64,000 nucleotides of DNA, from positions 209,591 through 273,590 of the forward strand of contig JAGCOB010000008.1 in assembly GCA_017645645.1 (NCBI GenBank). The letters are read 5' to 3'. The translations under genes and the position numbers were made by a program. The notes beneath the pieces are model-generated. The model saw only the letters and a list, made by a program, of their open reading frames with translations. It was not told the origin of the DNA and did not search any database. The stretch is from Prevotella sp. GTDB lineage: Bacteria > Bacteroidota > Bacteroidia > Bacteroidales > Bacteroidaceae. This document shows, piece after piece, positions 52,447 through 61,179 of the stretch (position 1 is the stretch's first letter; each line of letters starts with the position of its first letter).

Positions 52447-53922
52447 ATGAGACGCTATATTTTCTTAATTCTTATTTATATTGCAGCCCTGCTGCTGACG
52501 GGCTGTACCGAGACCGTCAGCGATGCCAGGCAGGAGAATGCGTTGCCGCAGATCTATCCCGACTACACCGGTGTCACCGTCCCTGTGAACATCGCGCCCC
52601 TCGACTTCTGTATGGAGGACGAGAAGGTGCTGTGCATTGATGCAGTTGTTACAGACCGCCACGGCAACAGCCTGCACGCCCAGGGGGAGGAATCGGTGGA
52701 CTTTGACATCGACGGCTGGCATACGCTGCTTGGTCAGAACCATGGGGACTCCCTCAGTGTGACTGTCTCCGCCAAATATGACGACGGCTGGCACACCTAC
52801 CGTCCCTTTTCTCTATATGTGAGTCCCGACAGCATCGACTACGGTATCTGCTACCGCCTGATTGAGCCGGGCTACGAGGTATGGAGCAAGATGGGAATCT
52901 ACGAGCGCGACCTCTCCTCCTTCGACGAGCGTCCGCTGATAGAGAACACGCAGTTCGAGGGATGTGTCAACTGCCACAGCTTCAACCGGGGAAATCCTGA
53001 CGACATGAGCCTGCACATACGCGGACCGCACGGTGCCACGCTGCTGCGTCATGGAGGAGGCTCCTTCACTGCCTACAACACCAAGACGGACAGGACGCTC
53101 GGTTTCTGCGTCTATCCCTACTGGCATCCCTCAGGACGCTATGTCGCCTATTCTACCAACGCCACGAGCCAGTTGTTCCACAGCGCGGGACACAACCGCG
53201 TGGAGGTCTTCGACACTGCCTCCGACCTGCAGGTCTATGATGTTGAGAAGAACGAGCTGCTGCTCTCGTCCCTGCTCAAGCAGGATTCCGTCTATGAGAC
53301 CTATCCCGTATTCTCTGCAGACGGCCGCTCGCTCTATTTCTGTGCCGCAAATGCGCTTCCTGAGGACAGCCACCAACTCGACTCCATCCGTTATAACCTC
53401 TGCCGCATCGATTTTGATCCCGCCACGGGAACTTTCGGTGACCGGATAGACATCATCGTCGAAGCCGCAGCCCAGCATAAGTCGGTATCTTTCCCCCGGC
53501 CCTCCTATGACGGACGCTACCTCTGCTACACGCTCTCTGACTACGGCCAGTTCAGTATCTGGCATCACGAGGCGGACCTCTGGCTGCTTGACCTTGCCAC
53601 GGGGGAGAGCCGTCCCATGGACGGAGCCAACTCCGACGACACGGAGTCGTTCCATAACTGGAGCACTTCCTCGCGATGGATCGTGCTCAGCTCACGACGC
53701 GACGACGGGCTCTTCACGCGGCCCTATTTCTGCCACGTGGACGACAAGGGAAAGGTCACCAAGGCTTTCATGCTGCCCCAGCGGAACCCGCGACGCTTCT
53801 ACCGGGACCGTTTCTTTTCCTTCAACGTGCCCGAGTTCATCATCCGTCCGACCCGCTTCGACGGACGGAAGGAAAGCCACATCATCAACAATGAAGCACG
53901 AAAGAACTTTGGGGTGCGCTAA
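52447..53922 (+). CDS. PD40-propeller lipoprotein with CxxCH motif (module B)
   Basis: A 491-aa lipoprotein (ALLLTGC, Cys20), paralogue of the gene at 49493. Shared landmarks: LPQIYPDYTGVTVPVNIAPL near the N-terminus (LPAIFPDYCNVTVPCNIAPL in the other), CRLIEP-type strand, CVNCHSF at about 173-179, then YPYWHPSGRYVAYSTNATSQ, FDTASDLQVYDVEKNELL, YPVFSADGRSLYFC, FPRPSYDGRYLCYTLSDYG and WIVLSSRRDDGLFTRPYF. Conservation of CxxCH in both copies argues that it matters. It ends 8 bp from the convergent aldolase gene. Confidence 0.8.
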   Translation: MRRYIFLILIYIAALLLTGCTETVSDARQENALPQIYPDYTGVTVPVNIAPLDFCMEDEKVLCIDAVVTDRHGNSLHAQGEESVDFDIDGWHTLLGQNHGDSLSVTVSAKYDDGWHTYRPFSLYVSPDSIDYGICYRLIEPGYEVWSKMGIYERDLSSFDERPLIENTQFEGCVNCHSFNRGNPDDMSLHIRGPHGATLLRHGGGSFTAYNTKTDRTLGFCVYPYWHPSGRYVAYSTNATSQLFHSAGHNRVEVFDTASDLQVYDVEKNELLLSSLLKQDSVYETYPVFSADGRSLYFCAANALPEDSHQLDSIRYNLCRIDFDPATGTFGDRIDIIVEAAAQHKSVSFPRPSYDGRYLCYTLSDYGQFSIWHHEADLWLLDLATGESRPMDGANSDDTESFHNWSTSSRWIVLSSRRDDGLFTRPYFCHVDDKGKVTKAFMLPQRNPRRFYRDRFFSFNVPEFIIRPTRFDGRKESHIINNEARKNFGVR

Positions 53923-53930
53923 TCGTCTTC

Positions 53931-54968
53931 TTACAGTGTTTGATTGAGGATATTTTCCAGTTCTTTTAGTTCTTCCTCTGTCGTTGCCCAACTGGTAACG
54001 AAGCGGCAGATGGTACGGTGCCCGGGAGCCTGTCCCCAGTGGGTGAACTCCATCTTTTGGGAGAGCCGTTCCACTAAGGCATCAGGAAGGATGACAAACT
54101 GTTGGTTGGTCGGAGAGTCGAGCCAGAACTCAAAACCTTTTTGCTGAAAAATGCCCTTCATTCTCATCGCCATCTCTATGGCATGACGGGAGAGGTCAAA
54201 ATAGAGATTGTCGGTAAAGAGTGCCTCGAACTGCAAGCCGATGAGGGCACCTTTGGCAATGACGGCACCATGCTGTTTCTGGATGGAGAAGAAATGCTTA
54301 TGAGCCTGGCGGTTGGTGAAGACGACTGCCTCACCGCACAGGGCACCGATTTTCGTACCACCAATATAAAAGACATCACAATGACGGGCAAGGTAAGGCA
54401 GCGTGATGTCGTTATTTTCTGCCATCAGTCCGTAGCCTAGACGTGCTCCGTCAATATAAAGAGGTATCTCATAGTGCTGGCATACCTGATAAATATCCTC
54501 CAATTCTTTGGCAGTATAGATGGTTCCTAACTCCGTAGGAAAGGTTATATATACCAGACCAGGAAAAACGGCATGGGCATTGTTGCCGTCATGCATGAAG
54601 TCGTCAAGGTATTTGTCAAGCACCTTCGCGTCCATTTTGCCCAGATTGCCTGGCAGTGTGATGATCTTATGTTCCGTAAACTCTACGGCACCAGCCTCAT
54701 GGACATTGATATGCCCTGTCTCTACGCAGATAACACCTTCATACTGATAGAGCATCGAGTCAATGGTGGTGGCATTGGTCTGTGTACCTCCTGTCAGAAA
54801 GAAAATCTGGGCATCAGGCATACCACAAGCCTCCCGGATGCAGTCTTTGGCCCGTTCGCTGAACTCGTCGAAGCCGTAGGGTGTCGGTTTTGCCTCATTA
54901 TATTTAATCAGGTTCTCCAGCACCTTTGTGTGTGCCCCGTTGTTATAGTCGCATTCAAAGGATATCAT
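53931..54968 (-). CDS. ltaE: Low-specificity threonine aldolase family PLP enzyme
   Basis: A 345-aa fold-type I PLP enzyme of the beta-eliminating lyase/threonine aldolase group: FLTGGTQTNATTIDSML, VETGHINVHEAGAVEF, LYIDGARLGYGLMAE (PLP-binding Asp) and DVFYIGGTKIGALCGEAVVF (Schiff-base Lys). It would cleave L-threonine or allo-threonine to glycine and acetaldehyde. Starts 4 bp inside the end of the carbamoyltransferase gene (ATGATA overlap), so it is the last gene of the minus-strand run. Exact substrate is uncertain. Confidence 0.85.
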   Translation of the reverse strand: MISFECDYNNGAHTKVLENLIKYNEAKPTPYGFDEFSERAKDCIREACGMPDAQIFFLTGGTQTNATTIDSMLYQYEGVICVETGHINVHEAGAVEFTEHKIITLPGNLGKMDAKVLDKYLDDFMHDGNNAHAVFPGLVYITFPTELGTIYTAKELEDIYQVCQHYEIPLYIDGARLGYGLMAENNDITLPYLARHCDVFYIGGTKIGALCGEAVVFTNRQAHKHFFSIQKQHGAVIAKGALIGLQFEALFTDNLYFDLSRHAIEMAMRMKGIFQQKGFEFWLDSPTNQQFVILPDALVERLSQKMEFTHWGQAPGHRTICRFVTSWATTEEELKELENILNQTL

Positions 54969-55945
54969 AATGCTTCCAGCATACGCTTGATAACGACAGA
55001 ACAGGATATCTCACGGTTGGCAGCCTCTGGAATCACAATACTGTTAGGGCTCTCAATGACATCGTCTGTAACGATGAGTCCACGGCGGACAGGCAGACAG
55101 TGCATGAACTTACCGTTGTTGGTCCATGACATATGCTCGGTATCTACGGTCCATGACATATCCTTGGAGGTAATCTTACCATAGTCGGCAGGGTTCGTTA
55201 CACCGGGGTTGCTCCAGTTTTTGGCATAGATGAAGTCGGCACCTTCGAAAGCTTTCTTCTGGTCGTATTCCACATAGGCATTACCTACGAACTTCGAATC
55301 CAGCTCATAGCCTTCAGGGTGGGTAATGACAAAGTCGACATCAGCGGCGTTCATCCACTGGGCAAAGGAGTTGGGGACAGCCTGTGGCAGGGCACGGCAG
55401 TGGGGAGCCCAGGTGAGGACGACCTTTGGCTTTTGGTTTTTAGCTTTTAGCTCTTTTTTCCAGTACTCCTCAATAGTTATCAAATCAGCAAAGGCCTGAA
55501 GGGGGTGTACCGTTGCCGTCTCCATGGCAAAGACGGGTTTGCCACTGTATTTGATAAATTGGTTCAGCACTGTTTCGGCATAGTCGTACTCACGGTCGGT
55601 CAGTCCTGCAAAGGAGCGTACACCAATCATGTCACAATAGCAGCCCATGACAGGAATAGCCTCTAACAGGTGCTCACTCTTGTCACCATCCATGATGACC
55701 CCACGCTCTGTCTCTAACTTCCAGGCACCGGCATTCACGTCCAGCACGATGACGTTCATGCCGAGGTTCATTGCTGCCTTTTGGGTTGAGAGGCGGGTAC
55801 GTAGAGAGTTATTGAAGAAGATCATCATCAAGGTCTTGTTCCTACCCAGATGCTGATACTTGAAACGGTTGTTCTTAATCTCTTGTGCTTCGGCGAGGGC
55901 TTTTTCCAGCGGGCCGATATCGGAAACGTTGATGAAGGTTTTCAT
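54965..55945 (-). CDS. argF': N-succinyl/N-acetyl-ornithine carbamoyltransferase
   Basis: A 326-aa transcarbamylase. FFNNSLRTRLSTQKAAMNLG has the carbamoyl-phosphate motif in the S-x-R-T-R form, ATVHPLQAFADLITIEEYW the HPxQ motif, and FMHCLPVRRGLIVTDDV the HCLP loop. The lack of the usual ornithine SMG loop and overall pattern fit the N-acyl-ornithine enzymes; in Bacteroides fragilis the homologue uses N-succinylornithine. Which acyl group is used here is not settled by eye. A heptamer array gives KELKAKNQKPKV in the loop after HPLQ. It sits with proA, proB, proC and argD. Confidence 0.9.
   Translation of the reverse strand: MKTFINVSDIGPLEKALAEAQEIKNNRFKYQHLGRNKTLMMIFFNNSLRTRLSTQKAAMNLGMNVIVLDVNAGAWKLETERGVIMDGDKSEHLLEAIPVMGCYCDMIGVRSFAGLTDREYDYAETVLNQFIKYSGKPVFAMETATVHPLQAFADLITIEEYWKKELKAKNQKPKVVLTWAPHCRALPQAVPNSFAQWMNAADVDFVITHPEGYELDSKFVGNAYVEYDQKKAFEGADFIYAKNWSNPGVTNPADYGKITSKDMSWTVDTEHMSWTNNGKFMHCLPVRRGLIVTDDVIESPNSIVIPEAANREISCSVVIKRMLEAL
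55435..55462. repeat. Heptamer array inside argF'
   Basis: TTTGGCT, TTTGGTT, TTTAGCT, TTTAGCT, read on the minus strand as ELKAKNQKPK. Confidence 0.85.
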
Positions 55946-55963
55946 TTTTTATTATTATTTTTT

Positions 55964-56011
55964 CGTTATTCCGGCATTCCGGGATTCCGGTATCCCGGAA
56001 TGCCGGGATTT
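55964..56011. repeat. Octamer array between proA and argF'
   Basis: CGTTATTC, CGGCATTC, CGGGATTC, CGGTATCC, CGGAATGC, CGGGATTT: six units in the 69-bp gap. Confidence 0.85.
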
Positions 56012-56014
56012 TAA

Positions 56015-57262
56015 TTATGGCCTGGTCTGGCCTTCGCCCTCGATGAGCCATTTATAGGTGGTAATTTCCTCTAATGCCATCGGACCACGCGGACCGAGCT
56101 TCTGGGTGGAGATACCAATCTCGGCACCCAGCCCAAACTGTGCTCCGTCGGTAAAGGATGTCGGGGCATTCCAGTAGACACAGGCTGCATCCACATGTTG
56201 TTGGAACTTGCGTGCCGTTTCCTCATTCTGGGTGATAATCGCCTCACTGTGTCCAGAGCCGTATTGGTCGATGTGGCTCAACGCCTCTTCTAAGGAGGAT
56301 ACCGTTCTGATAGCCATCTTGTAATCCATGAACTCCGTGCCGTAAGAGTCTATCGTGGCAGGACGTAGTAAAATGCTGGGATAGCGTCCTGTCAGCAATT
56401 GGTAAGCTGGACCATCCACATAGAGGGTTACCTTATGGTCCAGCAACGGCTTGACAAGTTCAAACAAGTCACCTAGTCGATTCTCATGGATAATGAGACA
56501 GTCGAGGGCGTTGCAGACGCTGACTCGTCGGGTCTTGGCGTTGCAGATAATCGCCTTACCCATCTCTAGGTCGCCTTCCTTATCGAAATACGTGTTGACA
56601 ACACCAGCTCCTGTCTCGATGACAGGAATACGTGCCGTATCACGGACGAAGTCAATCAGGCGTCTACCGCCACGAGGAATGCAGAGATCAATGTAGCCGA
56701 CGGCATTCAGCATCTCACCGGTAGCCTCATGGGTGGCAGGCAATAATGTGACGACATCAGGGTTTACACCATAACGTTCCAACACCTCATGGATGAGTTC
56801 CACGGAAGCCTGATTCGACAGGTCTGCATCACTGCCACCTTTCAGGACACAGGCATTACCACTCTTGAAACAAAGCGAGAAAACATCATAAGTGACGTTG
56901 GGACGTGCCTCGTAAATCATGCCAATGACCCCAAAGGGGACGGATACCCGACAGAGACGTAGTCCATTTGGTAGTGTCTTCTCTTTTGTAACATGTCCTA
57001 AAGGAGAAGGGAGAGAGGCGACATTGCGCATATCATTGGCGATATCATCCAGTCGTTTCTCCGTCAGTTGCAGACGGTCGTAGAGTGGATTCTTGACATC
57101 CATCTTCGCCAAGTCCCTCTCGTTGGCGACGAGGATACGCTCTTTAAAGTCTACAATGGTATCAGCGACAGCCATCAGGATCTCGTTACGCTGTGCATCT
57201 GTGAGCAAAGCCAGGCTTTTGCTTGCCGTTTTGACGTTCTTAAAGGTTTCTGTCAAGTTCAT
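56015..57262 (-). CDS. proA: Gamma-glutamyl phosphate reductase
   Basis: A 415-aa NADPH-dependent enzyme of the aldehyde dehydrogenase fold, second step of proline synthesis. [37 protein letters not shown] lies near residues 105-140; the family core [12 protein letters not shown] and the catalytic Cys in [14 protein letters not shown] are present, and [19 protein letters not shown]-type end ([17 protein letters not shown]). Length is normal. It overlaps proB by 4 bp. Confidence 0.97.
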   Translation of the reverse strand: MNLTETFKNVKTASKSLALLTDAQRNEILMAVADTIVDFKERILVANERDLAKMDVKNPLYDRLQLTEKRLDDIANDMRNVASLPSPLGHVTKEKTLPNGLRLCRVSVPFGVIGMIYEARPNVTYDVFSLCFKSGNACVLKGGSDADLSNQASVELIHEVLERYGVNPDVVTLLPATHEATGEMLNAVGYIDLCIPRGGRRLIDFVRDTARIPVIETGAGVVNTYFDKEGDLEMGKAIICNAKTRRVSVCNALDCLIIHENRLGDLFELVKPLLDHKVTLYVDGPAYQLLTGRYPSILLRPATIDSYGTEFMDYKMAIRTVSSLEEALSHIDQYGSGHSEAIITQNEETARKFQQHVDAACVYWNAPTSFTDGAQFGLGAEIGISTQKLGPRGPMALEEITTYKWLIEGEGQTRP

Positions 57263-58035
57263 GATAGATGAGGTTTAAATTCTGTATGTGGGGTTGCTTG
57301 GGGTTTCTCCATCAGGTCAATGAGGATGTTGTCACGCTCTCCATTGGCGATGATGACACGGATGCCTGCCTGAGAGAGTGCGCTTGCCGTTGTGTATTTG
57401 GAGTGCATGCCACCCCGTCCGAAAGCACTCTTTTCCGTCTGGATATATTGGCTGAGGTCGGTACCGGGTTCTACTTCACGAATCAATTGAGAGGCAGGGT
57501 TGTCTGGCTGTCCGGTATAGATGCCGTCGATGTTGGAGAGCAGGATGAGGGTGTCGGCATGCATCATACGCGTTATCAACCCCGATAACTCGTCGTTATC
57601 GGTAAACATCAACTCGGTGACACTCACCGTGTCATTCTCATTGACAATAGGCAGAACACCGTTTTCCAGCATGACGGTCATACAGGCACGCTGGTTTTCA
57701 TATTGCTCACCAGGTTGGAAGTTCTCTTTCATCGTGAGGACCTGTCCGACATGGATATGGAACTCACGGAACAGGTCGTAATAGAGCCCGATGAGTTTGA
57801 CTTGCCCTAAGGCGGAGAACAGTTGTCGCTGTTCTACGGAATCCAAGGAATGCTCAACTTTGAGCTCCCGTCTGCCACAGGCAACGGCTCCAGAGGAAAC
57901 GAGGATGACCTCGTTATTGTTTTTCCTCAACCAGGCAATCTGGTCAACCAATGCTGACATACGGGTGACATCCAGTTTGCCGTCCGGGCGTGTCAGGACA
58001 TTGGAACCAACTTTAACTACGATTCTTTGTTTCAT
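57259..58035 (-). CDS. proB: Glutamate 5-kinase, short form without PUA domain
   Basis: A 258-aa amino-acid kinase making gamma-glutamyl phosphate. [17 protein letters not shown] at the N-terminus, [30 protein letters not shown] and [28 protein letters not shown] are the family markers; [20 protein letters not shown] closes the ATP site. The C-terminal PUA domain of the E. coli enzyme (about 100 residues) is absent, as in several other bacteria. Overlaps proA by 4 bp and the acyl-CoA synthetase gene by 4 bp. Confidence 0.95.
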   Translation of the reverse strand: MKQRIVVKVGSNVLTRPDGKLDVTRMSALVDQIAWLRKNNNEVILVSSGAVACGRRELKVEHSLDSVEQRQLFSALGQVKLIGLYYDLFREFHIHVGQVLTMKENFQPGEQYENQRACMTVMLENGVLPIVNENDTVSVTELMFTDNDELSGLITRMMHADTLILLSNIDGIYTGQPDNPASQLIREVEPGTDLSQYIQTEKSAFGRGGMHSKYTTASALSQAGIRVIIANGERDNILIDLMEKPQATPHTEFKPHLS

Positions 58036-59705
58036 TTCTGTTTGTCTTTGTTCCTGATCTCCACACGACGAATCTTACCGCTGATGGTCTTAGGTAGTTC
58101 ATCAACAAACTCAACGATGCGTGGGTATTTATAAGGAGCCGTCTCCTTCTTGACATGCTGCTGTAACTCCTTGACAAGGTCGTCACCTGCCTTGTCTTTC
58201 CATTCCTTGCCGAGTACGACAGTCGCTTTCACAACCATGCCACGGATATCATCGGGTACACCCGTGATGGCACACTCTACGACGGCAGGGTGGGTCATCA
58301 GGGCACTCTCTACCTCGAACGGACCGATACGGTAGCCACTTGACTTGATGACATCGTCGATACGTCCCTCAAACCAGTAGTAGCCATCCTCGTCACGCCA
58401 TGCCATATCACCGGTATGGTAGATACCATCGTGCCACGCCTCTTTGGTCAACTCTGCGTCACGGTAATATTCCTTGAACAGTCCGATGGGTTTCTTGTCA
58501 CCGATACGGACGACAATCTCTCCTTTCTCACCATCCTCACAGGAGGTTCCGTCAGCACGGAGCAAGTCAATGTTGTATTGGGCATTGGGAATACCCATGC
58601 TTCCCGGTTTTGGCTTCATCCAAGGCATGGTACCTAATGTCATGGTCGTTTCGGTCTGACCGAATCCTTCCATCATCTGAATACCAGTCTTTTCCTTGAA
58701 CTTGTCGAAGACGGCAGGATTCAGTGCCTCACCGGCCGTGGTACAGTATTCTAAGGATGAGAGGTCGTATTTAGAAAGGTCTTCCCGAATCATGAATCGG
58801 TAGATGGTAGGAGGGGCGCAGAAAGAGGTCACCTTATATTTCTCTATTTGACGTAACAGCGTATCAGCATTGAACTTCTCATGGTCGAAGACGAAGACGG
58901 TCGCGCCAGCAAACCATTGCCCATAGAATTTGCCCCATACCGCCTTGCCCCAACCAGTATCAGCGACAGTCAGATGCAGCGAGCCTTCATGTAGGTTATG
59001 CCAAAAGACACCAGTTGTCAGGTGCCCCATGGCATAGAGATAGTCGTGTGCCACCATCTTAGGTTCACCACTAGTTCCACTGGTGAAATACATCAGCATG
59101 GTGTCGTTGTTATTGTTGACAAAAGCTGGGCGTTGGAACTTGGGAGCCTGGTTCCACTCCTTTTTCCATGAATGCCAGGACTCTGAGTTCTCTGAGATCT
59201 CTGAGTTCTCTGAGACTTCAATCACCGATTTCACCGTCGGACTCTCTGGCATAGCCAGCTTAATCTGCTCTGTCACGTAAGGGTCATCCACGCAGATGAT
59301 CGCCTTGACAGAGGCACGGGTATTCCGATATACAATATCATGCTTTGTGAGCATATGGGTGGCGGGGATGACAATGGCACCAATCTTGTGTAGGGCAAGC
59401 ATCACTACCCACCATTCGTAGCGACGCTTGAGGATAAGCATCACAGGGTCGTTCTTGCCGATTCCCAGTGTCTGCAGGTATGACGCAGCCTGATCGGTCT
59501 GCTCCTTCAGCTCCGCAAAGGTAGTGCGGATTTCCTCGCCTTGGTCATTTGTCCATAGCAAAGCAAGTCCGTCGGGTTTCTCCTCAGCCCATGCGTCCAT
59601 GACATCATAGGCAAAGTTGAAGTTCTCTGGAATGATGAACTTCAGATTCTTATTGTAATCCTCTACAGACTCAAAGTGCGTCTGTTTCAAAAATCTCTCA
59701 ATCAT
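58032..59705 (-). CDS. AMP-forming acyl-CoA synthetase
   Basis: A 557-aa adenylate-forming enzyme of the ANL superfamily. LMYFTSGTSGEPKMVAHDY is the P-loop, MMEGFGQTETTMTLG the A5 motif, IYHTGDMAWRDEDGYYWFEGRIDDVIKSSGYRIGP-like end block the hinge, and KTISGKIRRVEIR the C-terminal Lys. Closest type is the medium-chain/aryl acyl-CoA or acetyl-CoA-like ligases. The substrate is open. A 4x9 nonamer array adds EVSENSEISENSES before the WHSWKKEW segment. It follows an XRE-cupin regulator gene, a pairing common in Bacteroidetes. Confidence 0.9.
   Translation of the reverse strand: MIERFLKQTHFESVEDYNKNLKFIIPENFNFAYDVMDAWAEEKPDGLALLWTNDQGEEIRTTFAELKEQTDQAASYLQTLGIGKNDPVMLILKRRYEWWVVMLALHKIGAIVIPATHMLTKHDIVYRNTRASVKAIICVDDPYVTEQIKLAMPESPTVKSVIEVSENSEISENSESWHSWKKEWNQAPKFQRPAFVNNNNDTMLMYFTSGTSGEPKMVAHDYLYAMGHLTTGVFWHNLHEGSLHLTVADTGWGKAVWGKFYGQWFAGATVFVFDHEKFNADTLLRQIEKYKVTSFCAPPTIYRFMIREDLSKYDLSSLEYCTTAGEALNPAVFDKFKEKTGIQMMEGFGQTETTMTLGTMPWMKPKPGSMGIPNAQYNIDLLRADGTSCEDGEKGEIVVRIGDKKPIGLFKEYYRDAELTKEAWHDGIYHTGDMAWRDEDGYYWFEGRIDDVIKSSGYRIGPFEVESALMTHPAVVECAITGVPDDIRGMVVKATVVLGKEWKDKAGDDLVKELQQHVKKETAPYKYPRIVEFVDELPKTISGKIRRVEIRNKDKQK
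59181..59216. repeat. Nonamer array CTCTGAGnn x4 inside the acyl-CoA synthetase gene
   Basis: CTCTGAGTT, CTCTGAGAT, CTCTGAGTT, CTCTGAGAC, translated on the minus strand as repeated SEN/SEI tripeptides. Confidence 0.9.
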
Positions 59706-59727
59706 TTTAATCTTTTTCTTTTTACCT

Positions 59728-60288
59728 TTATTCCACCGTGAAGGCGAGGAACTTCACTGCCTTTTCACCCAGGGCAAGCATACCATGGGGCTTGGTGGAG
59801 TCGAAATAAATACTGTCTCCCTCTTCCAGAACAATGGTCTTTCCACCGATATAGAGTTCCATTTTTCCCTCCAAGATGAGGTTGAACTCCTGTCCGGGAT
59901 GTGAGTTTTTGTAAATGGTACGGGCACCGGGTTTTGGCTCGACAGTCACGATGAATACATCTGCCTTGTGGCCTACAAAGCCACCTACAAGGCTCTGGTA
60001 TTTGTATGCCTTTGTACGCTCAATGGACATTCCTTGTCCTTTGCGTGTCACATAGTACGACTTCATATGAGGTGATTCGGCGAAGATTAGTTCTTCCGTC
60101 GATACGCCGTACTTACTTGCTATCTTCATCAGGTTGGAGATGGTGATATCTATCTCGCCTGCTTCTATCTTTTCATACTTCTCCGTAGAGATACCAATGG
60201 TCTCTGCCATCTCACTGACAGGAATGTCTAACACGTCACGCAGTCCACGCAACCTTTCTCCAATTTGTCTTAACTGTTCGTCAACCAT
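59728..60288 (-). CDS. XRE-family regulator with C-terminal cupin domain
   Basis: A 186-aa protein. Residues 8-65 form an HTH_3/XRE domain (IGERLRGLRDVLDIPVSEMA, ISTEKYEKIEAGEIDITISN). Residues 110-184 are a cupin barrel (HPGQEFNLILEGKMELYIGG, LEEGDSIYFDSTKPHGMLAL), which binds a small ligand. It probably controls the downstream acyl-CoA synthetase gene (22-bp gap) and perhaps the run as a whole; this is inference from position. An octamer array begins right at its start codon. Confidence 0.9.
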   Translation of the reverse strand: MVDEQLRQIGERLRGLRDVLDIPVSEMAETIGISTEKYEKIEAGEIDITISNLMKIASKYGVSTEELIFAESPHMKSYYVTRKGQGMSIERTKAYKYQSLVGGFVGHKADVFIVTVEPKPGARTIYKNSHPGQEFNLILEGKMELYIGGKTIVLEEGDSIYFDSTKPHGMLALGEKAVKFLAFTVE

Positions 60289-60344
60289 AGTTCTTTCGTT
60301 ATGTTGTTCTTTCGTTATGTCGTTATTCCGGTATACCGTTATTC
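60289..60344. repeat. Octamer array between proC and the XRE-cupin gene
   Basis: AGTTCTTT, CGTTATGT, TGTTCTTT, CGTTATGT, CGTTATTC, CGGTATAC, CGTTATTC: seven units starting at the base next to the XRE start codon. Confidence 0.85.
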
Positions 60345-60359
60345 CAAGTCTTTTTCAAT

Positions 60360-61136
60360 TTACTTCGCTCCTGCCTTCAATCCTCTGATGACAGCCGAGG
60401 TGAATCCGGCATGTTCCATCTCGTTAAGTCCTTTGATAGTAACACCGCCAGGGGTCGTCACCAGGTCGATGGCTGCCTCAGGATGCAAACCGCTTGCCTG
60501 CAATAGCTTCACGGCTCCCTTCATCGTCTGCATCACGATCTGTTTAGCCTCGTCAGCCTTAAAGCCCAGTTCTACACCGCCTTCTGAGGCTGCACGGATA
60601 TAGCGCATAGCATAGGCGATGCCGCAAGAGGCGAGGGTAGTGCCTGCCGCCAAGTGCTGCTCGTCAGTAATAATGGTTTTACCCATCTTGTTGAAGATGT
60701 CCTTCACCAGTTGGGTCTGTTCAGATGTGGCTGATACAGGGACGAGGAAAGTCATTGATGCCAGTTGGGCAATAGCGATATTCGGAATCATCAGGAAGAG
60801 GGGAGGACAGTCTGGCAACCACTCCTTGATTTTTGCGGAAGATACACCTGCCGCTATTACGATGAGCAGTTGCTTCTTTGGATCCAACGAGTCTTTGATG
60901 TTTTTCAGGACTTGCTCTACCAACCAGGGCTTTACACAGACACATACGATATCAGCATCCTGTGCAGCCATCTGGTTGTCGGTCGTCACCGACACCCCCT
61001 GTTTGGCAAACTTTTCCACGACCTGTAGGGAGGGGTCTGCCACTGTGATATCCTCATTCTTGAAATACTCACTCTTGATGAGTCCTTCTACCGTTGCGCC
61101 ACCCATGGCGCCGGCGCCTATCATTGCTATTTTCAT
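60360..61136 (-). CDS. proC: Pyrroline-5-carboxylate reductase
   Basis: A 258-aa NAD(P)H-dependent enzyme, last step of proline synthesis. IAMIGAGAMGGATVEGLIKS is the Rossmann motif at the N-terminus, VCVCVKPW and VIAAGVSSAKIKEWLP follow, and the C-terminal dimer domain has GCGIAYA-like SCGIAYAMRYI and VTTPGGVTIKGLNEME, the proC signature. Slightly shorter than the E. coli enzyme. In the argD-to-ltaE minus-strand run. Confidence 0.95.
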   Translation of the reverse strand: MKIAMIGAGAMGGATVEGLIKSEYFKNEDITVADPSLQVVEKFAKQGVSVTTDNQMAAQDADIVCVCVKPWLVEQVLKNIKDSLDPKKQLLIVIAAGVSSAKIKEWLPDCPPLFLMIPNIAIAQLASMTFLVPVSATSEQTQLVKDIFNKMGKTIITDEQHLAAGTTLASCGIAYAMRYIRAASEGGVELGFKADEAKQIVMQTMKGAVKLLQASGLHPEAAIDLVTTPGGVTIKGLNEMEHAGFTSAVIRGLKAGAK

Positions 61137-61143
61137 ATTCTTT

Positions 61144-61175
61144 CGTTATTCCGTTATTCCGGTATACCGTTATTC
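61144..61175. repeat. Octamer array between argD and proC
   Basis: CGTTATTC, CGTTATTC, CGGTATAC, CGTTATTC in the 43-bp gap; same units as at 60289. Confidence 0.9.
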
Positions 61176-61179
61176 CGGT

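Noticed and set aside
53923-53930. Terminator between the convergent genes ending at 53922 and 53931
   Set aside because: Only 8 bp lie between the stop codons and no hairpin with a T tract is present.
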